64,000 nucleotides of DNA from Pseudanabaena sp. (GCA_003249035.1 QBMK01000001.1:186001-250000); one strand, 5' to 3'; positions 20,173 to 31,800 are shown, counted from the first letter of the stretch. The notes: generated from the sequence alone by a model not told the origin. A program made the numbers and translations.

Positions 20173-21063
20173 TTGATCACGTTCAAATCTGTTTGCAGTC
20201 CTCTAATTTCAACCAGTTTAATCTCTGTGATTTATCCTAATGTTTTGGCGATCGTTTTCTCTATTGCGGTCAGTGCGATCGCAGTGGGGATCTTGTTGTA
20301 TCCATTTTCCGTGAAGTGGCAACGCGATCGACTCATGGCTAGGACATTCCCCAATGCATGGTTAAGCATTATCACAAGTAATCTTGCTATTTATGGCGAT
20401 CTTACTTCCGATCAGCAAAAAGAATTGCAAGGCTATGTGCAAGTCTTTCTGAAAGAGAAGCAATTCATTGGTTGCATAGGTCTGCAAATCACAGAAGAAA
20501 TCAAGGTCACGATAGCGGCAATTGCTTGTTTGTTGCTATTTAGCGATCGCAAGACTTATTTCCCAAATCTGCGATCAATTCTAGTTTATCCCCATGCTTA
20601 CATTGTCAATGAGAAGGTGATGGATTCCTATGTAGTGGAAGAGCGTCGCGTTGCTCGGTTGGGAGAGTCATGGACAAAGGATCAATTAATTCTGTCATGG
20701 GAGCAGGTGCAACAGGATATTCGCAATTGGGAAGATGGACATAATGTGGTGCTGCATGAGTTCGCGCATCAGCTCGATCAAGAAGATGGACAAGCGGAAG
20801 GTGTGCCAATTTTGCCAAGAGCGATGGATTATGCAGTGTGGTCAAAGGTTATGTCGGCTGAGTATTTGCAACTATGCGATCGCGTGGAAAGTGGTAAAAA
20901 GACTGTCATGGATAGTTATGGGGCGACTAATCCTGCGGAGTTTTTTGCGGTGGCAACGGAGACATTCTTTGAGAAGTCAAATCAGTTAAACCAAAAACAT
21001 CCTTCTCTTTACGAACTATTGCAAAGGTACTATCGTCTCGATCCTCGTCAATGGCAGAATTAG
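20173..21063 (+). CDS. MtfA-like zinc-dependent peptidase (M90)
   Basis: VVLHEFAHQLDQEDG and NPAEFFAVATETFFEKS. Confidence 0.85.
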   Translation: MITFKSVCSPLISTSLISVIYPNVLAIVFSIAVSAIAVGILLYPFSVKWQRDRLMARTFPNAWLSIITSNLAIYGDLTSDQQKELQGYVQVFLKEKQFIGCIGLQITEEIKVTIAAIACLLLFSDRKTYFPNLRSILVYPHAYIVNEKVMDSYVVEERRVARLGESWTKDQLILSWEQVQQDIRNWEDGHNVVLHEFAHQLDQEDGQAEGVPILPRAMDYAVWSKVMSAEYLQLCDRVESGKKTVMDSYGATNPAEFFAVATETFFEKSNQLNQKHPSLYELLQRYYRLDPRQWQN

Positions 21064-21184
21064 AGCTGGAATTATAACTATGTCCTAGCAAATTTACGCT
21101 CTCAATGTAATGTCCTATGGTTGTTGCTAATTCCAAATAGACATTTCCAATTCTCCAAAATGGCGATCGCCTAAATCGTGCAGA

Positions 21185-21802
21185 TCAATCAAATTTCACA
21201 CGCTTATACAAATCTCGTAAACAGATTTCTAATTGTATTGATGTTAAGTTAATAACTGCGTCGTCCCCCTTACGAGTCGTTAATATCCATTTATCAGCCG
21301 ACTCTTTGACATAGTGATCGACTTCATATCCATTTTGATAAACCAAAACATATTCCTGAAAGCTAGGAAGCGATCGATATTGGCGAAATTTACTGTCACG
21401 ATCGTATGTTTGGGTAGAGCTAAATAGAATTTCTACAATCAAGCATGGATTAGTAACTTCCATCTGTCTTTGATCGACAAAAATAGGCTCACTCGCCACT
21501 ACCATCACATCTGGATAGGTATAACGATTATATTCGGGCAACCATAGCCGCATATCATTCATAAATATCTCATACATTTGATCGTTAATTACTAAAGGTA
21601 ATAGACGACAAAAATTTATGGCAATTTTATTGTGATTTGCGGAAGCGCCTGCCATCGGGATAATTTCTCCGTTAATAAATTCACTCTTAAATTCAGCTTT
21701 TCCCTCTAAGGTTAGATATTCTGATGCGCTGTATTGCTTAGCAGTTGCTACAACCATTTGCGATCGCTTCCTAAAATTTGACCATGTGATGATTATAACC
21801 AA
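21185..21802 (-). CDS. Uma2 family (DUF820) putative endonuclease
   Basis: YLTLEGKAEFKSEFINGEIIPMAGASANHN; YPDVMVVAS; PCLIVEILFSSTQTYDRDSKFRQYRSLPSFQEYVLV. Confidence 0.85.
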   Translation of the reverse strand: MVIIITWSNFRKRSQMVVATAKQYSASEYLTLEGKAEFKSEFINGEIIPMAGASANHNKIAINFCRLLPLVINDQMYEIFMNDMRLWLPEYNRYTYPDVMVVASEPIFVDQRQMEVTNPCLIVEILFSSTQTYDRDSKFRQYRSLPSFQEYVLVYQNGYEVDHYVKESADKWILTTRKGDDAVINLTSIQLEICLRDLYKRVKFD

Positions 21803-21890
21803 TCAATATTGCTTCGCAAAAACATTGAAAGTGTTGATTTGGGTTATCTCCTGTGCTGAACGATTCGCCACTTTGCGGAAGTCCTAAATC

Positions 21891-21929
21891 CAATAAAAAG
21901 GAAGTGCTTAGCACCTCCTTTTTATTAGA
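21891..21929. terminator. Hairpin terminator downstream of sat
   Basis: ccaataaaaaggaagtgcttagcacctcctttttattaga. Confidence 0.75.
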
Positions 21930-23127
21930 TTTCAAAGCCTGTCGCTGCTTCCTCGATCGCCATTTTGTGCATCACTTTCGCCAGCTCCGCCGCTACTTCA
22001 GGGCGAGAAAACTCAGGAGGAGGACATTCGCCACGACGGAGCATTTCGCGGACTTTTGTGCCAGAGAGATGCACTCTCTCTTCGGGAAGACTGGCACTGG
22101 TCTTAGTAGTTGCCATGCCCTGAACTCGCTTGCAATAGAAAGCATGTTCAAACATCAAAGGAGTAATTCCTAATTCGCCATCTTCAAATTCATAGAAAAT
22201 ATCTTGTGCGTCATAGGTTCCGTAATAGTCTCCGACACCAGCATGATCGCGCCCGACGATGAAATGCGTACAACCATAATTTTTGCGAATCAAAGCGTGG
22301 AAAATCGCTTCGCGGGGACCCGCATAGCGCATCGCCGCAGGATTAATCGCCAAGGTCACCCGATCTAAGGGGAAATAATGCTCCAGCATGATTTCATAGC
22401 AACGCATCCGCACATCGGCAGGCACGTCATCGCTCTTAGTTGCGCCAACTAGAGGATGCAAGAACAAGCCATCGACCATTTCGAGCGCACATTTTTGGAT
22501 ATATTCATGGGCACGGTGGATCGGGTTACGGGTTTGAAACCCGACAATTGTACGCCAGCCTTTTTCAATGAAGAGTTGGCGAGAATCCACAGGATCGATC
22601 TGATAGGTGGGAAAAAGAGGATGCGATCGCCTTTCTAGTAACCACACATCGCCAGCTAGATATACGTCGCCTTGAGCATAGACTACCTTGACTCCTGGAT
22701 GGCGATCTTCATTGGTACGGTAGACATGGATCGCTTCCTTGAGTTTGTCGTATTTATATTTTTCGCTTAATTCTAATACGCCAATAAATACACCGTTAGG
22801 ATCGTTTAGGCGCACAAGGCTACCAACGCTCAGGGTGTCTGCAACTTCACCAGTGACAGGCAAAGTAATCGGAATCGACCAAGGTAAGCTATTGGCGAGA
22901 CGCATATTCAAAACTACTGACTCATAGTCAGCTTTACCCAAAAAGCCAGTCAATGGGCTAAATCCACCGATCGCAATTAGCTCTAGATCCGACAGCGATC
23001 GCTCCGTTAGCTGCACGATTGGCAAGTGGTCAGCTTTGCTATAAAACACTTCTTTTTGTGCTTCTGTTGCCATGCGGTTGATCAGTTGACCACCATGCGG
23101 TGCGATATTTTTAAGTTGTCGAGCCAT
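21925..23127 (-). CDS. sat: Sulfate adenylyltransferase (ATP sulfurylase)
   Basis: [77 protein letters not shown]. Confidence 0.93.
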   Translation of the reverse strand: MARQLKNIAPHGGQLINRMATEAQKEVFYSKADHLPIVQLTERSLSDLELIAIGGFSPLTGFLGKADYESVVLNMRLANSLPWSIPITLPVTGEVADTLSVGSLVRLNDPNGVFIGVLELSEKYKYDKLKEAIHVYRTNEDRHPGVKVVYAQGDVYLAGDVWLLERRSHPLFPTYQIDPVDSRQLFIEKGWRTIVGFQTRNPIHRAHEYIQKCALEMVDGLFLHPLVGATKSDDVPADVRMRCYEIMLEHYFPLDRVTLAINPAAMRYAGPREAIFHALIRKNYGCTHFIVGRDHAGVGDYYGTYDAQDIFYEFEDGELGITPLMFEHAFYCKRVQGMATTKTSASLPEERVHLSGTKVREMLRRGECPPPEFSRPEVAAELAKVMHKMAIEEAATGFEI

Positions 23128-23218
23128 AATTTAGAACTAATAGGAGATTGTTAAATTAATGTTAACTTTTTTTGTCTCCAAAGTCTAAATTTAAGTAGAT
23201 GAGCATAGTTAATTACAA

Positions 23219-23270
23219 ACCCAAACCCGTAAGGTTGCGCCCCTGCGGGCGCAACCTTACGGGTTTGGGT
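23219..23270. repeat. Palindrome, 24-bp perfect arms (ACCCAAACCCGTAAGGTTGCGCCC)
   Basis: acccaaacccgtaaggttgcgccc ctgc gggcgcaaccttacgggtttgggt. Confidence 0.85.
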
Positions 23271-23539
23271 AATTTATTCAGTACAGGTATTTAAACATTA
23301 ATTTAGGGGATAAAAAATTGCTTTCCCCATATTCAGTTCAGATTTCTAAAATATCAAAATAGAAGACGAAGCCTAGTGCTGTCTTCTATCCAATCAACCT
23401 TATAGCTAGATATAAGCGATCCCCGTAAAGAGAATCTTAAAAGAGATGTGCATAACACCAAGGTTAATTAGTTTCTCATGTAGAGTTGAAAAGTAAGAAG
23501 TCAAAAAACTTATTAGCGACAGGAATTAATCGTAATTTT

Positions 23540-25987
23540 ATGGTATCAACTCCTCTCAAAATGGCTGACACGGACTCCTTAACCACAGCAATTAGTTGCT
23601 ATGGAAATGCTCGCTCCACAGTAGCAGGAAGCCCTCTCAGCGCCGAAGAATTGCGAAAAACCGATGCCTATTGGCGGGCTTGTAATTATCTCGCGATCGG
23701 GATGATCTATCTTCGCGAAAATCCTCTTTTGCGTGAACCTCTCAAGCCAGAACATGTCAAAAATCGCCTACTCGGACATTGGGGATCGAGTCCAGGTATG
23801 AGTTTTGTCTATACGCATTTGAATCGATTAATTAAGAAATATGACCTGAACGCCATCTTTTTAGCAGGTCCTGGGCATGGTGCACCAGGGATTTTAGGCC
23901 CTGTATATCTAGAAGGAACCTACTCTGAGGTTTATCACGATATCAGTGAAGATGAAGAGGGAATGAAGCTCTTCTTTAAACAGTTTTCTTTCCCCGGCGG
24001 CATTGGTAGCCACTGTACTCCTGAAACTCCTGGATCGATCCATGAGGGCGGTGAACTCGGTTACAGCGTCTCTCATGCCTATGGTACTGTTTTTGACAAT
24101 CCCGATTTAATCTCTGTAGTAATGGTCGGTGATGGCGAATCGGAAACTGGTCCCCTCGCAACTGCTTGGCATTCCAACAAGTTTATCAATCCCATCCGTG
24201 ATGGGGTTGTCTTACCGATTTTGCATCTGAATGGATACAAGATTAATAATCCGACGGTACTATCACGGATTAGCCATGAAGAGCTAGAAAGTCTATTTAT
24301 TGGCTATGGTTACCAACCCTACTTTGTGGAAGGTTCCGATCCTGAGTCAATGCATCAAGCGATCGCAGCGACACTTGAGCATTGCATTAATGAGATTAAA
24401 TCGATCCAACAGGAATCTCGCAGTACAGGCATTCCTAAAAGGGCTAAATTCCCAATGATTGTTCTGAGGACTCCTAAGGGCTGGACTGGCCCCAAGGAAG
24501 TAGATGGACATAAGGTGGAAGGCTTTTGGCGAGCTCACCAAGTGCCACTATCGGGAATGCATAATAATCCTGAACATTTGCAAATGTTAGTGGATTGGAT
24601 GCAGAGCTATAAACCTGATGAATTGTTTGATGCATCTGGCAAGCTGATCCCTGAATTGAAAGATCTTGCACCAAAAGGCGAGCGCCGTATGAGCGCTAAT
24701 CCAGTTGCAAATGGTGGCTTATTGCGTCGCGCTTTGAGAATGCCCGATTTTCGCGACTATGGGGAGAAAATCAATAAAGCAGGTCAGAGTGAGGCGGAAA
24801 ACACTAAGCCGCTAGGTGTGTTCTTGCGTGATGTGATGCGCCAAAACATGGATAACTTCCGTGTATTTGGACCTGACGAAAATACATCTAATAAACTGCA
24901 AGCGATTTACGAAGTCAGTAAGAAGTTCTGGATTGCGGAATATCTGCCTGAAGATGCTGATGGCGGAGAACTAGCTACTGATGGGCGGGTGATGGAAATC
25001 CTCAGCGAACATACCTTAGAAGGTTGGCTAGAAGGCTATTTGCTGACAGGAAGGCATGGGTTCTTTTCCACCTATGAGTCCTTTGTACATGTGATCGACT
25101 CGATGATCAACCAGCATTGTAAGTGGTTGGAAATCAGTAAAGATATTGCATGGCGATCGCCGATCGCTTCTCTGAATCTCTTGATCACATCGACGGTCTG
25201 GAGACAAGACCACAATGGTTTTACCCATCAAGATCCAGGATTCTTAGATGTGGTTGTGAATAAGAGTGCAGAGGTGACGCGCATCTATTTGCCGCCCGAT
25301 GTGAATACGCTGCTATCGGTGTCCGATCATTGTTTGCGGAGTACCGATTATGTGAATGTGATCGTCTGTGACAAGCAATCCCATTTGCAATACTTGAGTA
25401 TGGATGATGCGGTTAAGCACTGCACCAAAGGACTAGGCATTTGGGATTGGGCAAGTAACGATCAAGGTGCGGAACCAGATGTGGTGATGGTGGGCTGTGG
25501 CGATATTCTCACTCAAGAAGCTTTAGCTGCGACAATTTTGTTATGGGAGCATTTCCCAGAGTTGAAGATTCGCTTTATCAATGTTGTGGATCTCTTTAAG
25601 CTACAGCCTGATACCGAACATCCTCATGGTTTAAGCGATCGCGATTTTGATTCGCTCTTTACTACTGATAAGCCAATCATTTTCAACTTCCACGGCTATC
25701 CTTGGTTGATTCACCGTCTCGCCTATCGCCGCACCAATCACAAAAACCTGCATGTGCGTGGTTACAAGGAGAAGGGCAATATCAATACACCCTTGGAATT
25801 GGCGATTAATAATCAAGTCGATCGCTTTAGTCTTGCGATCGATGTAATCGACCGTGTGCAAAAGCTTAAAAATATTGGCGCTCATGCAAAGGAAGATCTG
25901 CTTAATCAGCAAATCGAATGTCGTCAATATGCCTACGAGCATGGTATCGATAAACCTGAAATCGTGAATTGGCGTTATCCCCATTAA
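23540..25987 (+). CDS. xfp: Phosphoketolase family protein (xylulose-5-P/fructose-6-P phosphoketolase)
   Basis: [96 protein letters not shown] at 23540 preferred over TTG at 23486. Confidence 0.95.
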   Translation: MVSTPLKMADTDSLTTAISCYGNARSTVAGSPLSAEELRKTDAYWRACNYLAIGMIYLRENPLLREPLKPEHVKNRLLGHWGSSPGMSFVYTHLNRLIKKYDLNAIFLAGPGHGAPGILGPVYLEGTYSEVYHDISEDEEGMKLFFKQFSFPGGIGSHCTPETPGSIHEGGELGYSVSHAYGTVFDNPDLISVVMVGDGESETGPLATAWHSNKFINPIRDGVVLPILHLNGYKINNPTVLSRISHEELESLFIGYGYQPYFVEGSDPESMHQAIAATLEHCINEIKSIQQESRSTGIPKRAKFPMIVLRTPKGWTGPKEVDGHKVEGFWRAHQVPLSGMHNNPEHLQMLVDWMQSYKPDELFDASGKLIPELKDLAPKGERRMSANPVANGGLLRRALRMPDFRDYGEKINKAGQSEAENTKPLGVFLRDVMRQNMDNFRVFGPDENTSNKLQAIYEVSKKFWIAEYLPEDADGGELATDGRVMEILSEHTLEGWLEGYLLTGRHGFFSTYESFVHVIDSMINQHCKWLEISKDIAWRSPIASLNLLITSTVWRQDHNGFTHQDPGFLDVVVNKSAEVTRIYLPPDVNTLLSVSDHCLRSTDYVNVIVCDKQSHLQYLSMDDAVKHCTKGLGIWDWASNDQGAEPDVVMVGCGDILTQEALAATILLWEHFPELKIRFINVVDLFKLQPDTEHPHGLSDRDFDSLFTTDKPIIFNFHGYPWLIHRLAYRRTNHKNLHVRGYKEKGNINTPLELAINNQVDRFSLAIDVIDRVQKLKNIGAHAKEDLLNQQIECRQYAYEHGIDKPEIVNWRYPH

Positions 25988-26067
25988 ACCCTCACCCCCA
26001 AACCCTCTCCCAGAGGGCTACAGTGTACACACAAGTCATAAAACCTAGCTAAGTCAACAATTATCTG

Positions 26068-26145
26068 CCCCCTAGCCCCCAATTCTGGGGGAACAAGAAA
26101 ATAACATTCTTTCAAAGTCCCCCAGAATTGGGGGATTTAGGGGGC
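26068..26145. repeat. Imperfect inverted repeat of the CCCCCAATTCTGGGGGA / TCCCCCAGAATTGGGGG type
   Basis: gccccctagcccccaattctgggggaac ... gtcccccagaattgggggatttagggggc. Confidence 0.8.
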
Positions 26146-26230
26146 TTAGATACATTGCAACGAAGACAGAGAGACTTGTATATACACGGTAGCTCCCTCT
26201 GGAAGAGGGGAGTAAATTAACAAGAGAATT

Positions 26231-26869
26231 ATGAACTTAAAACTATATCTGCTTCGTCATGGGGAAACCGCCTATAGTCGAACTGGTGGCTATTGTGGCG
26301 ATCTCGATCCTGAGTTAACTGATAATGGCAAAAAAATGGCGGCAGCCTTTGCCGATGCTCATAAAGCGATCGTTTGGGAGGCGATCATTGTCAGTCCTAT
26401 GAAACGGACGATCGCTACAGCTACTCCTTTATGTGAAGCTGTGGGCATGAAGATGCAATTGCATGATGGCATCAAAGAATTGCGTTATGGCAAATGGGAA
26501 GGACAAACCAATGAGTTTGTCAAAGAGTACTACAGCGAAGACTATCTGCGATGGCTAACGGAACCTGCATGGAATCCGCCCACAGGCGGGGAGACGGCAG
26601 TGCAGCTTGCAAGCCGAGCTTCGTTAGTAGTAGCCGAAATTCAAGAAAAATATACATCGGGCAATGTGTTAATAGTTTCGCATAAGGCAACGATTCGGGT
26701 AATTCTCTGTAGTCTGTTGGGAATCGATATGGGTCGATATCGCGATCGCATTGATGTCCCTGCTGCCTCGTTGAGTATTGTGCAGTTTGGTTCTCTTGGG
26801 CCTAAGCTCACAGTTTTAGGCGATCGCAGTTTTATGGATGATGAGTTGCGATCGCTGTCAGGCACATAG
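26231..26869 (+). CDS. Histidine phosphatase family protein (phosphoglycerate mutase-like)
   Basis: LYLLRHGETAYSRTGGYCG; GNVLIVSHKATIRVILCSLLG. Confidence 0.88.
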   Translation: MNLKLYLLRHGETAYSRTGGYCGDLDPELTDNGKKMAAAFADAHKAIVWEAIIVSPMKRTIATATPLCEAVGMKMQLHDGIKELRYGKWEGQTNEFVKEYYSEDYLRWLTEPAWNPPTGGETAVQLASRASLVVAEIQEKYTSGNVLIVSHKATIRVILCSLLGIDMGRYRDRIDVPAASLSIVQFGSLGPKLTVLGDRSFMDDELRSLSGT

Positions 26870-26898
26870 AAAAACGGCTAAGTCTTATTGGAGGGACT

Positions 26899-27198
26899 AT
26901 GCAAAGCGTAAATGCACAGGTTAAAACTCACGAAGATTTTTTGATTGAGTCTCTAGAAGATCCTGAAGAAGCGGCGGCTTATTTGTCTACTGCTTTAGAG
27001 GAGGAAAAGCCTGAGCCTGAGTTGTTGCTTTTATGTTTAGGTCACGTTGCGGCGGCATTGGGTGGTGAGGGCGATCGCCAATGGGTAAAAGATTTTGGCA
27101 CAAGTGAGAAAAGCCAAGCGGTGTATGAGTTGGCGGTTTGGTTGGATAGTTTGAGGCTAAAATTGAGTATAAGTGTCAAGCAATTGGAGCAAACATGA
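26899..27198 (+). CDS. HigA-like (COG3636-type) addiction-module antidote N-terminal region, apparently without the usual C-terminal HTH
   Basis: HEDFLIESLEDPEEAAAYLSTALEEEKPEPELLLLCLGHVAAALGG; ATGA overlap with the next gene. Confidence 0.6.
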   Translation: MQSVNAQVKTHEDFLIESLEDPEEAAAYLSTALEEEKPEPELLLLCLGHVAAALGGEGDRQWVKDFGTSEKSQAVYELAVWLDSLRLKLSISVKQLEQT

Positions 27199-27398
27199 AA
27201 TTTCAAGTTATTCTTGAGCCGAGTGAAGATCTAGGCTATACGGTTTATGTACCTTCTTTGCCAGGTTGCATCAGTGAAGGGGACTCTGTTGAGGAAGCAT
27301 TAGAAAATATTCAAGAGGCGATCGCGCTTTATCTTGAACCTATCGAGGATGATTTGCTGATGTCTGAACAAGCCGTGCTTCAGGAAGTTGAAGTATGA
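27195..27398 (+). CDS. hicB: HicB family antitoxin
   Basis: FQVILEPSEDLGYTVYVPSLPGCISEGDSVEEALENIQEAIALYLE. Confidence 0.88.
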   Translation: MKFQVILEPSEDLGYTVYVPSLPGCISEGDSVEEALENIQEAIALYLEPIEDDLLMSEQAVLQEVEV

Positions 27399-27622
27399 GC
27401 AAAGTTCCAGATTTGCCATATGATCGCATTATCAAGGCGTTACAAAGGGATAGTTGGATCGTGGTTCGTCAGAAAGGAAGTCATATCCGTCTTCAAAAAC
27501 GTACAGTTGATGAAACGCTAAAAATTACGGTTCCTGCTCATCGTCCAGTCAAACGCTCTACTCTGTCACACATCTTAAAACAGGCAAGAATGGATTTAGA
27601 TCGGTTTCTTGAGCTTTTGTAA
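27395..27622 (+). CDS. hicA: HicA family toxin (mRNA interferase)
   Basis: YDRIIKALQRDSWIVVRQKGSHIRLQKR...ITVPAHRPVKRSTLSHILKQARMDLDRFLELL. Confidence 0.9.
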   Translation: MSKVPDLPYDRIIKALQRDSWIVVRQKGSHIRLQKRTVDETLKITVPAHRPVKRSTLSHILKQARMDLDRFLELL

Positions 27623-27631
27623 TCGCAAGTT

Positions 27632-28321
27632 TCACGCAGTTAATCTCACGGTTGATAACAGATTGGAACCTGTGAGATCGATCGCTTGGTCGTAGCGGGT
27701 AATCAGTTTTTGAATGATTTCTTGATTTCGATGGATTGTGCCTGTTTCATCGCCTTGGAGATCGGGATAGGCGACTTTGAGATTGGGAATGGTGGAACTG
27801 AGGATGTTGTGACTGCCGACATAGGCGAATTGGCGATCGCAGACAAAGTATTTGCTATGTCCGCCTGTGAGTTTGAGACGGAGGCGATCGCTGTAGCGTT
27901 TTTGGAGTTGGAAGAGTTTGGACATGGCGCTATAGCGATATTGGGCTTCGGCGGCGAAGGTGAGGTTGCCGTGATGGTCTTTTTTGATGATTGTGCCGAG
28001 GTCGTATTGGTAGCCCCAGCCGAGATCGATTTGTACGCCTTGGTCGAGGGCATAGTTGAGCCGTAGCATCAGGTCGTTGTCGATCGCGCGATCGCTTGCC
28101 CAAGGACATTTGATCACGACTCTTTCTTTTGCTTCTTCGAGTGCTTTGAAGAGATGGAACCGTCCGCCAGTTCTCTCAAAGACAATTTCGGTTTCGGGTT
28201 GAGTTTGCAGAAGTCCCAAATCTTCGAGAAATTTTTGCGCGGGGAGATTGTATTTGTCGATCATGGTTTGGGCTTGTTTGAGCAGTTGGGAGATGGCTCT
28301 GAGGTCTTTGGAGTTTTGCAT
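27632..28321 (-). CDS. Phospholipase D-like domain protein, single HKD motif
   Basis: HSKYFVCDRQFAYVGSHNILSS matches HxKx4Dx6GSxN. Confidence 0.75.
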   Translation of the reverse strand: MQNSKDLRAISQLLKQAQTMIDKYNLPAQKFLEDLGLLQTQPETEIVFERTGGRFHLFKALEEAKERVVIKCPWASDRAIDNDLMLRLNYALDQGVQIDLGWGYQYDLGTIIKKDHHGNLTFAAEAQYRYSAMSKLFQLQKRYSDRLRLKLTGGHSKYFVCDRQFAYVGSHNILSSTIPNLKVAYPDLQGDETGTIHRNQEIIQKLITRYDQAIDLTGSNLLSTVRLTA

Positions 28322-28325
28322 AGGT

Positions 28326-28682
28326 TTATTTTCTGGCTTTGCGTTTGCTGTCGAAATTCCAATAGGTAGTGAGGATTTGCAGGGTTTGCAGGTCTTGTAA
28401 GCAGATGACTTGCAAGCCTCTGAGTGTGTCGGTGAATTTGGCGTAGGGACTGTTTTTGAGTTGGCGATCGCTTAATGTGTAGACGATCGCGCCATGCCGA
28501 TCGCTACGTTGTTGTCCATAGGCGATGGCGACGCGGATCATGTCGTTGCTGATGGCGCGTTGTTGTTGGCGGCGTTGGAGGTGGTTGAGGTCTTTGGGTT
28601 TGCGGATGGGGGTAAGGGCGATCGCTTGATCGAGGAGTTCGTCGGTTGCGGCGATTTGTTGGATTTGTTTGTGGGTGTTCAT
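28326..28682 (-). CDS. DUF4258-like small protein adjacent to the PLD gene
   Basis: RRQQQRAISNDMIRVAIAYGQQRSDRHGAIVYTLSDRQL...LRGLQVICLQDLQTLQILTTYWN resembles DUF4258; assignment by eye. Confidence 0.45.
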   Translation of the reverse strand: MNTHKQIQQIAATDELLDQAIALTPIRKPKDLNHLQRRQQQRAISNDMIRVAIAYGQQRSDRHGAIVYTLSDRQLKNSPYAKFTDTLRGLQVICLQDLQTLQILTTYWNFDSKRKARK

Positions 28683-28753
28683 AACCTTAGTTGGTGATTT
28701 ATGTCGATGAATTCATTAAAACGCCATCACCAAAATAAAAACCCTTGCGAAAA

Positions 28754-28798
28754 CCCTAAAATCCCCTAGAATGCCCTAGACTTTGCAAATAGGGGATT
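28754..28798. promoter_or_regulatory. Three CCCTARA direct repeats at exact 10-bp spacing plus AATCCCCT/AGGGGATT inverted repeat upstream of the NACHT gene
   Basis: ccctaaa (28754), ccctaga (28764), ccctaga (28774); aatcccct 28760-28767 vs aggggatt 28791-28798. Confidence 0.4.
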
Positions 28799-28857
28799 AC
28801 AAGCTTTTTTTAGTAGGCTATGATAGGCATCAAAGCAATGGTTTGCACACAAAAACT

Positions 28858-31800
28858 ATGTCCTATCAAAAATTTCTGAATGACATTGCAGATAAATATG
28901 ATCTTTCAGGAGATGAGAAAGAAGCTTTTTGTGTTGAGTTTGAAGATTTTAAGTTAAATAAAAATCAGACTGAGATTGCTCAAGGTTTAAATATTTCTCC
29001 AGCTACTTTAGAGGCTCGGATGACGAGTATCTATAACAAGTTCTCAAAAAATTGCACGGAGTTAAGTACAAAGGGTAAAGGCAAGTTAAAAGTTCTTAGG
29101 TATTGGCTGCAAAAGCAATATGAAGAAAAAGATCATGTTTTGTCGTTACAGCCTATTGATTGGCAGAAAGAAACTAGAAAAATGCTAGAGGATTTGAAGA
29201 GGCTGACTACTGAGGCTTTAACTGCTGGGGATGGCATTCGCTTTGACTTTGATGATGTTTTTGTGCCTTTGGGTGTGGTAGAGCGTCAAGAAAGAACTAA
29301 ACGGAATAAAGATGATGGTGCGCCCGATCGCGGATCTGAGTTGTATGAGGAAAAGGTAACGCCGATTACTCATGATGAGTTTTTTGAAGATGTGCTTTTG
29401 CGGGGCAATACGAGATATAGCAATGGTAAGCGAATTGCTGTGATTGGGGAGGCGGGAGCAGGAAAAACTACGCAGCTACAGAAAATTGGTTCTTGGTTGC
29501 TGGAAAAAAGTGATGATATCCCAGTCTGGATTTCTTTGACGGATTTGGGGGCGAAAAGTCTAAGGGAATATCTATTTGAAAATTGGGTGCGTGAGGCATC
29601 TGGTGAGATTGAGGCTGCTCCGCAAGCATGGAAAGACTCGCTAGGAGATGCAATCAAGTCTGGGAAGGTTTGGTTATTGCTTGATGGTGTTGATGAGATG
29701 ACGGTTAGCAATCCGCTTTCCTATCTGGCAAATCAATTAAAAGAAAGCTGGCTCAAGAATGTACGAGTTGTTTTGACTTGTCGGGTGAATGTTTGGGATG
29801 GTGGTAAAAATGCGCTGACAGGTTTTGATGTCTATCGAAATTTAGATTTTGATTATCCTGATGATGTATATAAATTTATTGGTAAGTGGTTCGTTCGCGA
29901 TCCAGAGTTGGCTGGCAGTTTAACGCAAGCTTTGGAACAGTCAGGGAAAGAGCGTATCCGCGATATGGTGAAAAATCCTTTGCGGTTGACTTTGCTTTGT
30001 TATAGTTGGCAGTTGAAGCAAGGGGAACTACCTGAAACTAAGGCAGGGCTTTATGAGTGGTTTGTGGAGACATTTTATAAATGGAATAAGGGCAAAGCTC
30101 AGATTGAACTTTCTCGCAGTCAGGAAGAGCAACTAAATCGAGCTTTAGGAGAATTAGCAAAACGGGCTATAGATGGGGAAACTTCGCGATTTCGTTTGAC
30201 AAAGGCTTTTATTGAGAATGTCTTCAGAGAGTTTGATATTGATTTATTTGATATTGCGCTTAAACTTAATTGGTTAAATGAGATTGGTGTTGCCGCAGAA
30301 GATCCTCTAGAGACTGTTTATGCTTTTTATCACCCATCGTTTCAAGAGTATTTTGCTGCTTTAGCGATCGATGATTGGGATTTCTTTTTGCCTAACAATC
30401 ATATTGATAAGCCAGCAAAGGATCATAATGATAAGTATAAAGAATATAGAGTTTTTGAAGCTAGATGGGAAGAAGTAATATTATTTTGGATTGGGAGAAA
30501 AAGTCAAAACATTGATAAAGAATCTTTTATTAAGGCATTGATAGAATTTGAAGATGGATGCCAAGGATTTTACTGGCATCGTGCTTGTTTTCTTGCTGCG
30601 ACTTGCCTAATAGAATTTAAAAATTGTAAATTCGCAGAACAAATTATAGAACAACTAATTGAATGGACTTATACTTATAGCCAAGTCAATATTCAATACT
30701 CAGATTACGGATTTTATATCAGTTCATTAGATAGTCAAGCATATACTAAGCTTATTACACTAAACCAGTTTCAAGTTTACAATAAATTTATTGTTGATAG
30801 ACTCAGCAAGCTTTTAAAATCACCTGAAATTGATGAAAATTCATCCATCTTAATAGCAGAAATATTAGGCACAATAGATTTTGGCAATCCAAATGCACTC
30901 TCTTATTTAGTTCAAATTATTATCAAAAAAGCTGAATTAAAGTCTTATAATGCCCAGTATTGGAGACCAATATATAGTCTAAAAAAATTGGCAAGTGGTG
31001 ATTTGAATGCAATCAGAACGCTTACTGAAATATTACAATATTCCTTAATATCTAAAGATACTCATTTGCTAGTTTTAAGTATATTAAAGGAGATATCTGT
31101 TAATCATATTGAAGAAAATACTTCAGATGGTTTACCTAATCTCAACAACATTACTAATTCACTTGAAGAATTAAAGAGGTTTTTAGAATGTGAATATATA
31201 CAATATAGAAAAATAATGCCACAGATGGAAGAATGGGTAGATATAGTCAATATGCTGATAACAGAAAACAAAGAATTAGATATTAAATTACCTTCTAATT
31301 ATTCAGACGCTCAATTATTTCTTTCTGAGAAAATAGTAGATATAGTAAATGAGGAAATCGCAAAAAACAAAGAACTAGAGACAAAAAGAGTTGCTAATTT
31401 TATAGATATTGAATACTTTTTTTATAGAGTATTTTGGTGTGAAAATAATGAATTTGATGAAATAGTGTGTAGTCTGGAAAAATTAGCAGTAGGGGATACT
31501 GAGAGTATTTCTGTCTTAGTGGATACCTTAAAGTATGGACAATTTGACAACTATATTCGATATCGTCTTGCAAAATGTCTAGAAACCATAGACAGAAGTA
31601 ACGTTGAAGCTTGCTCTTCTTTAATTAAAATCATAGTTGAGAATAAACATTTAAGCAATGAAGCAGCATACCATTTGAGCGAAAGAGCTGTTGGCAATGC
31701 TGAGGTAATTTCTATCTTAGTCAATACCTTACAAAATGAACAGCTTGATGATAATACTCGATATAATCTTGCAAAAGTACTAGGTGAAATAGATACGGGT

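Noticed and set aside
23540-26869. Phosphoketolase followed by a histidine phosphatase as a new metabolic operon
   Set aside because: Both are recognisable metabolic families and the gap between them contains a common palindromic repeat; nothing here requires a new pathway.
27686-28066. Plus-strand 126-aa ORF and minus-strand alternative-frame 116-aa ORF over the PLD gene
   Set aside because: Both overlap the PLD-domain CDS, which has a recognisable HKD motif; the extra frames look like composition artefacts with low-complexity translations.
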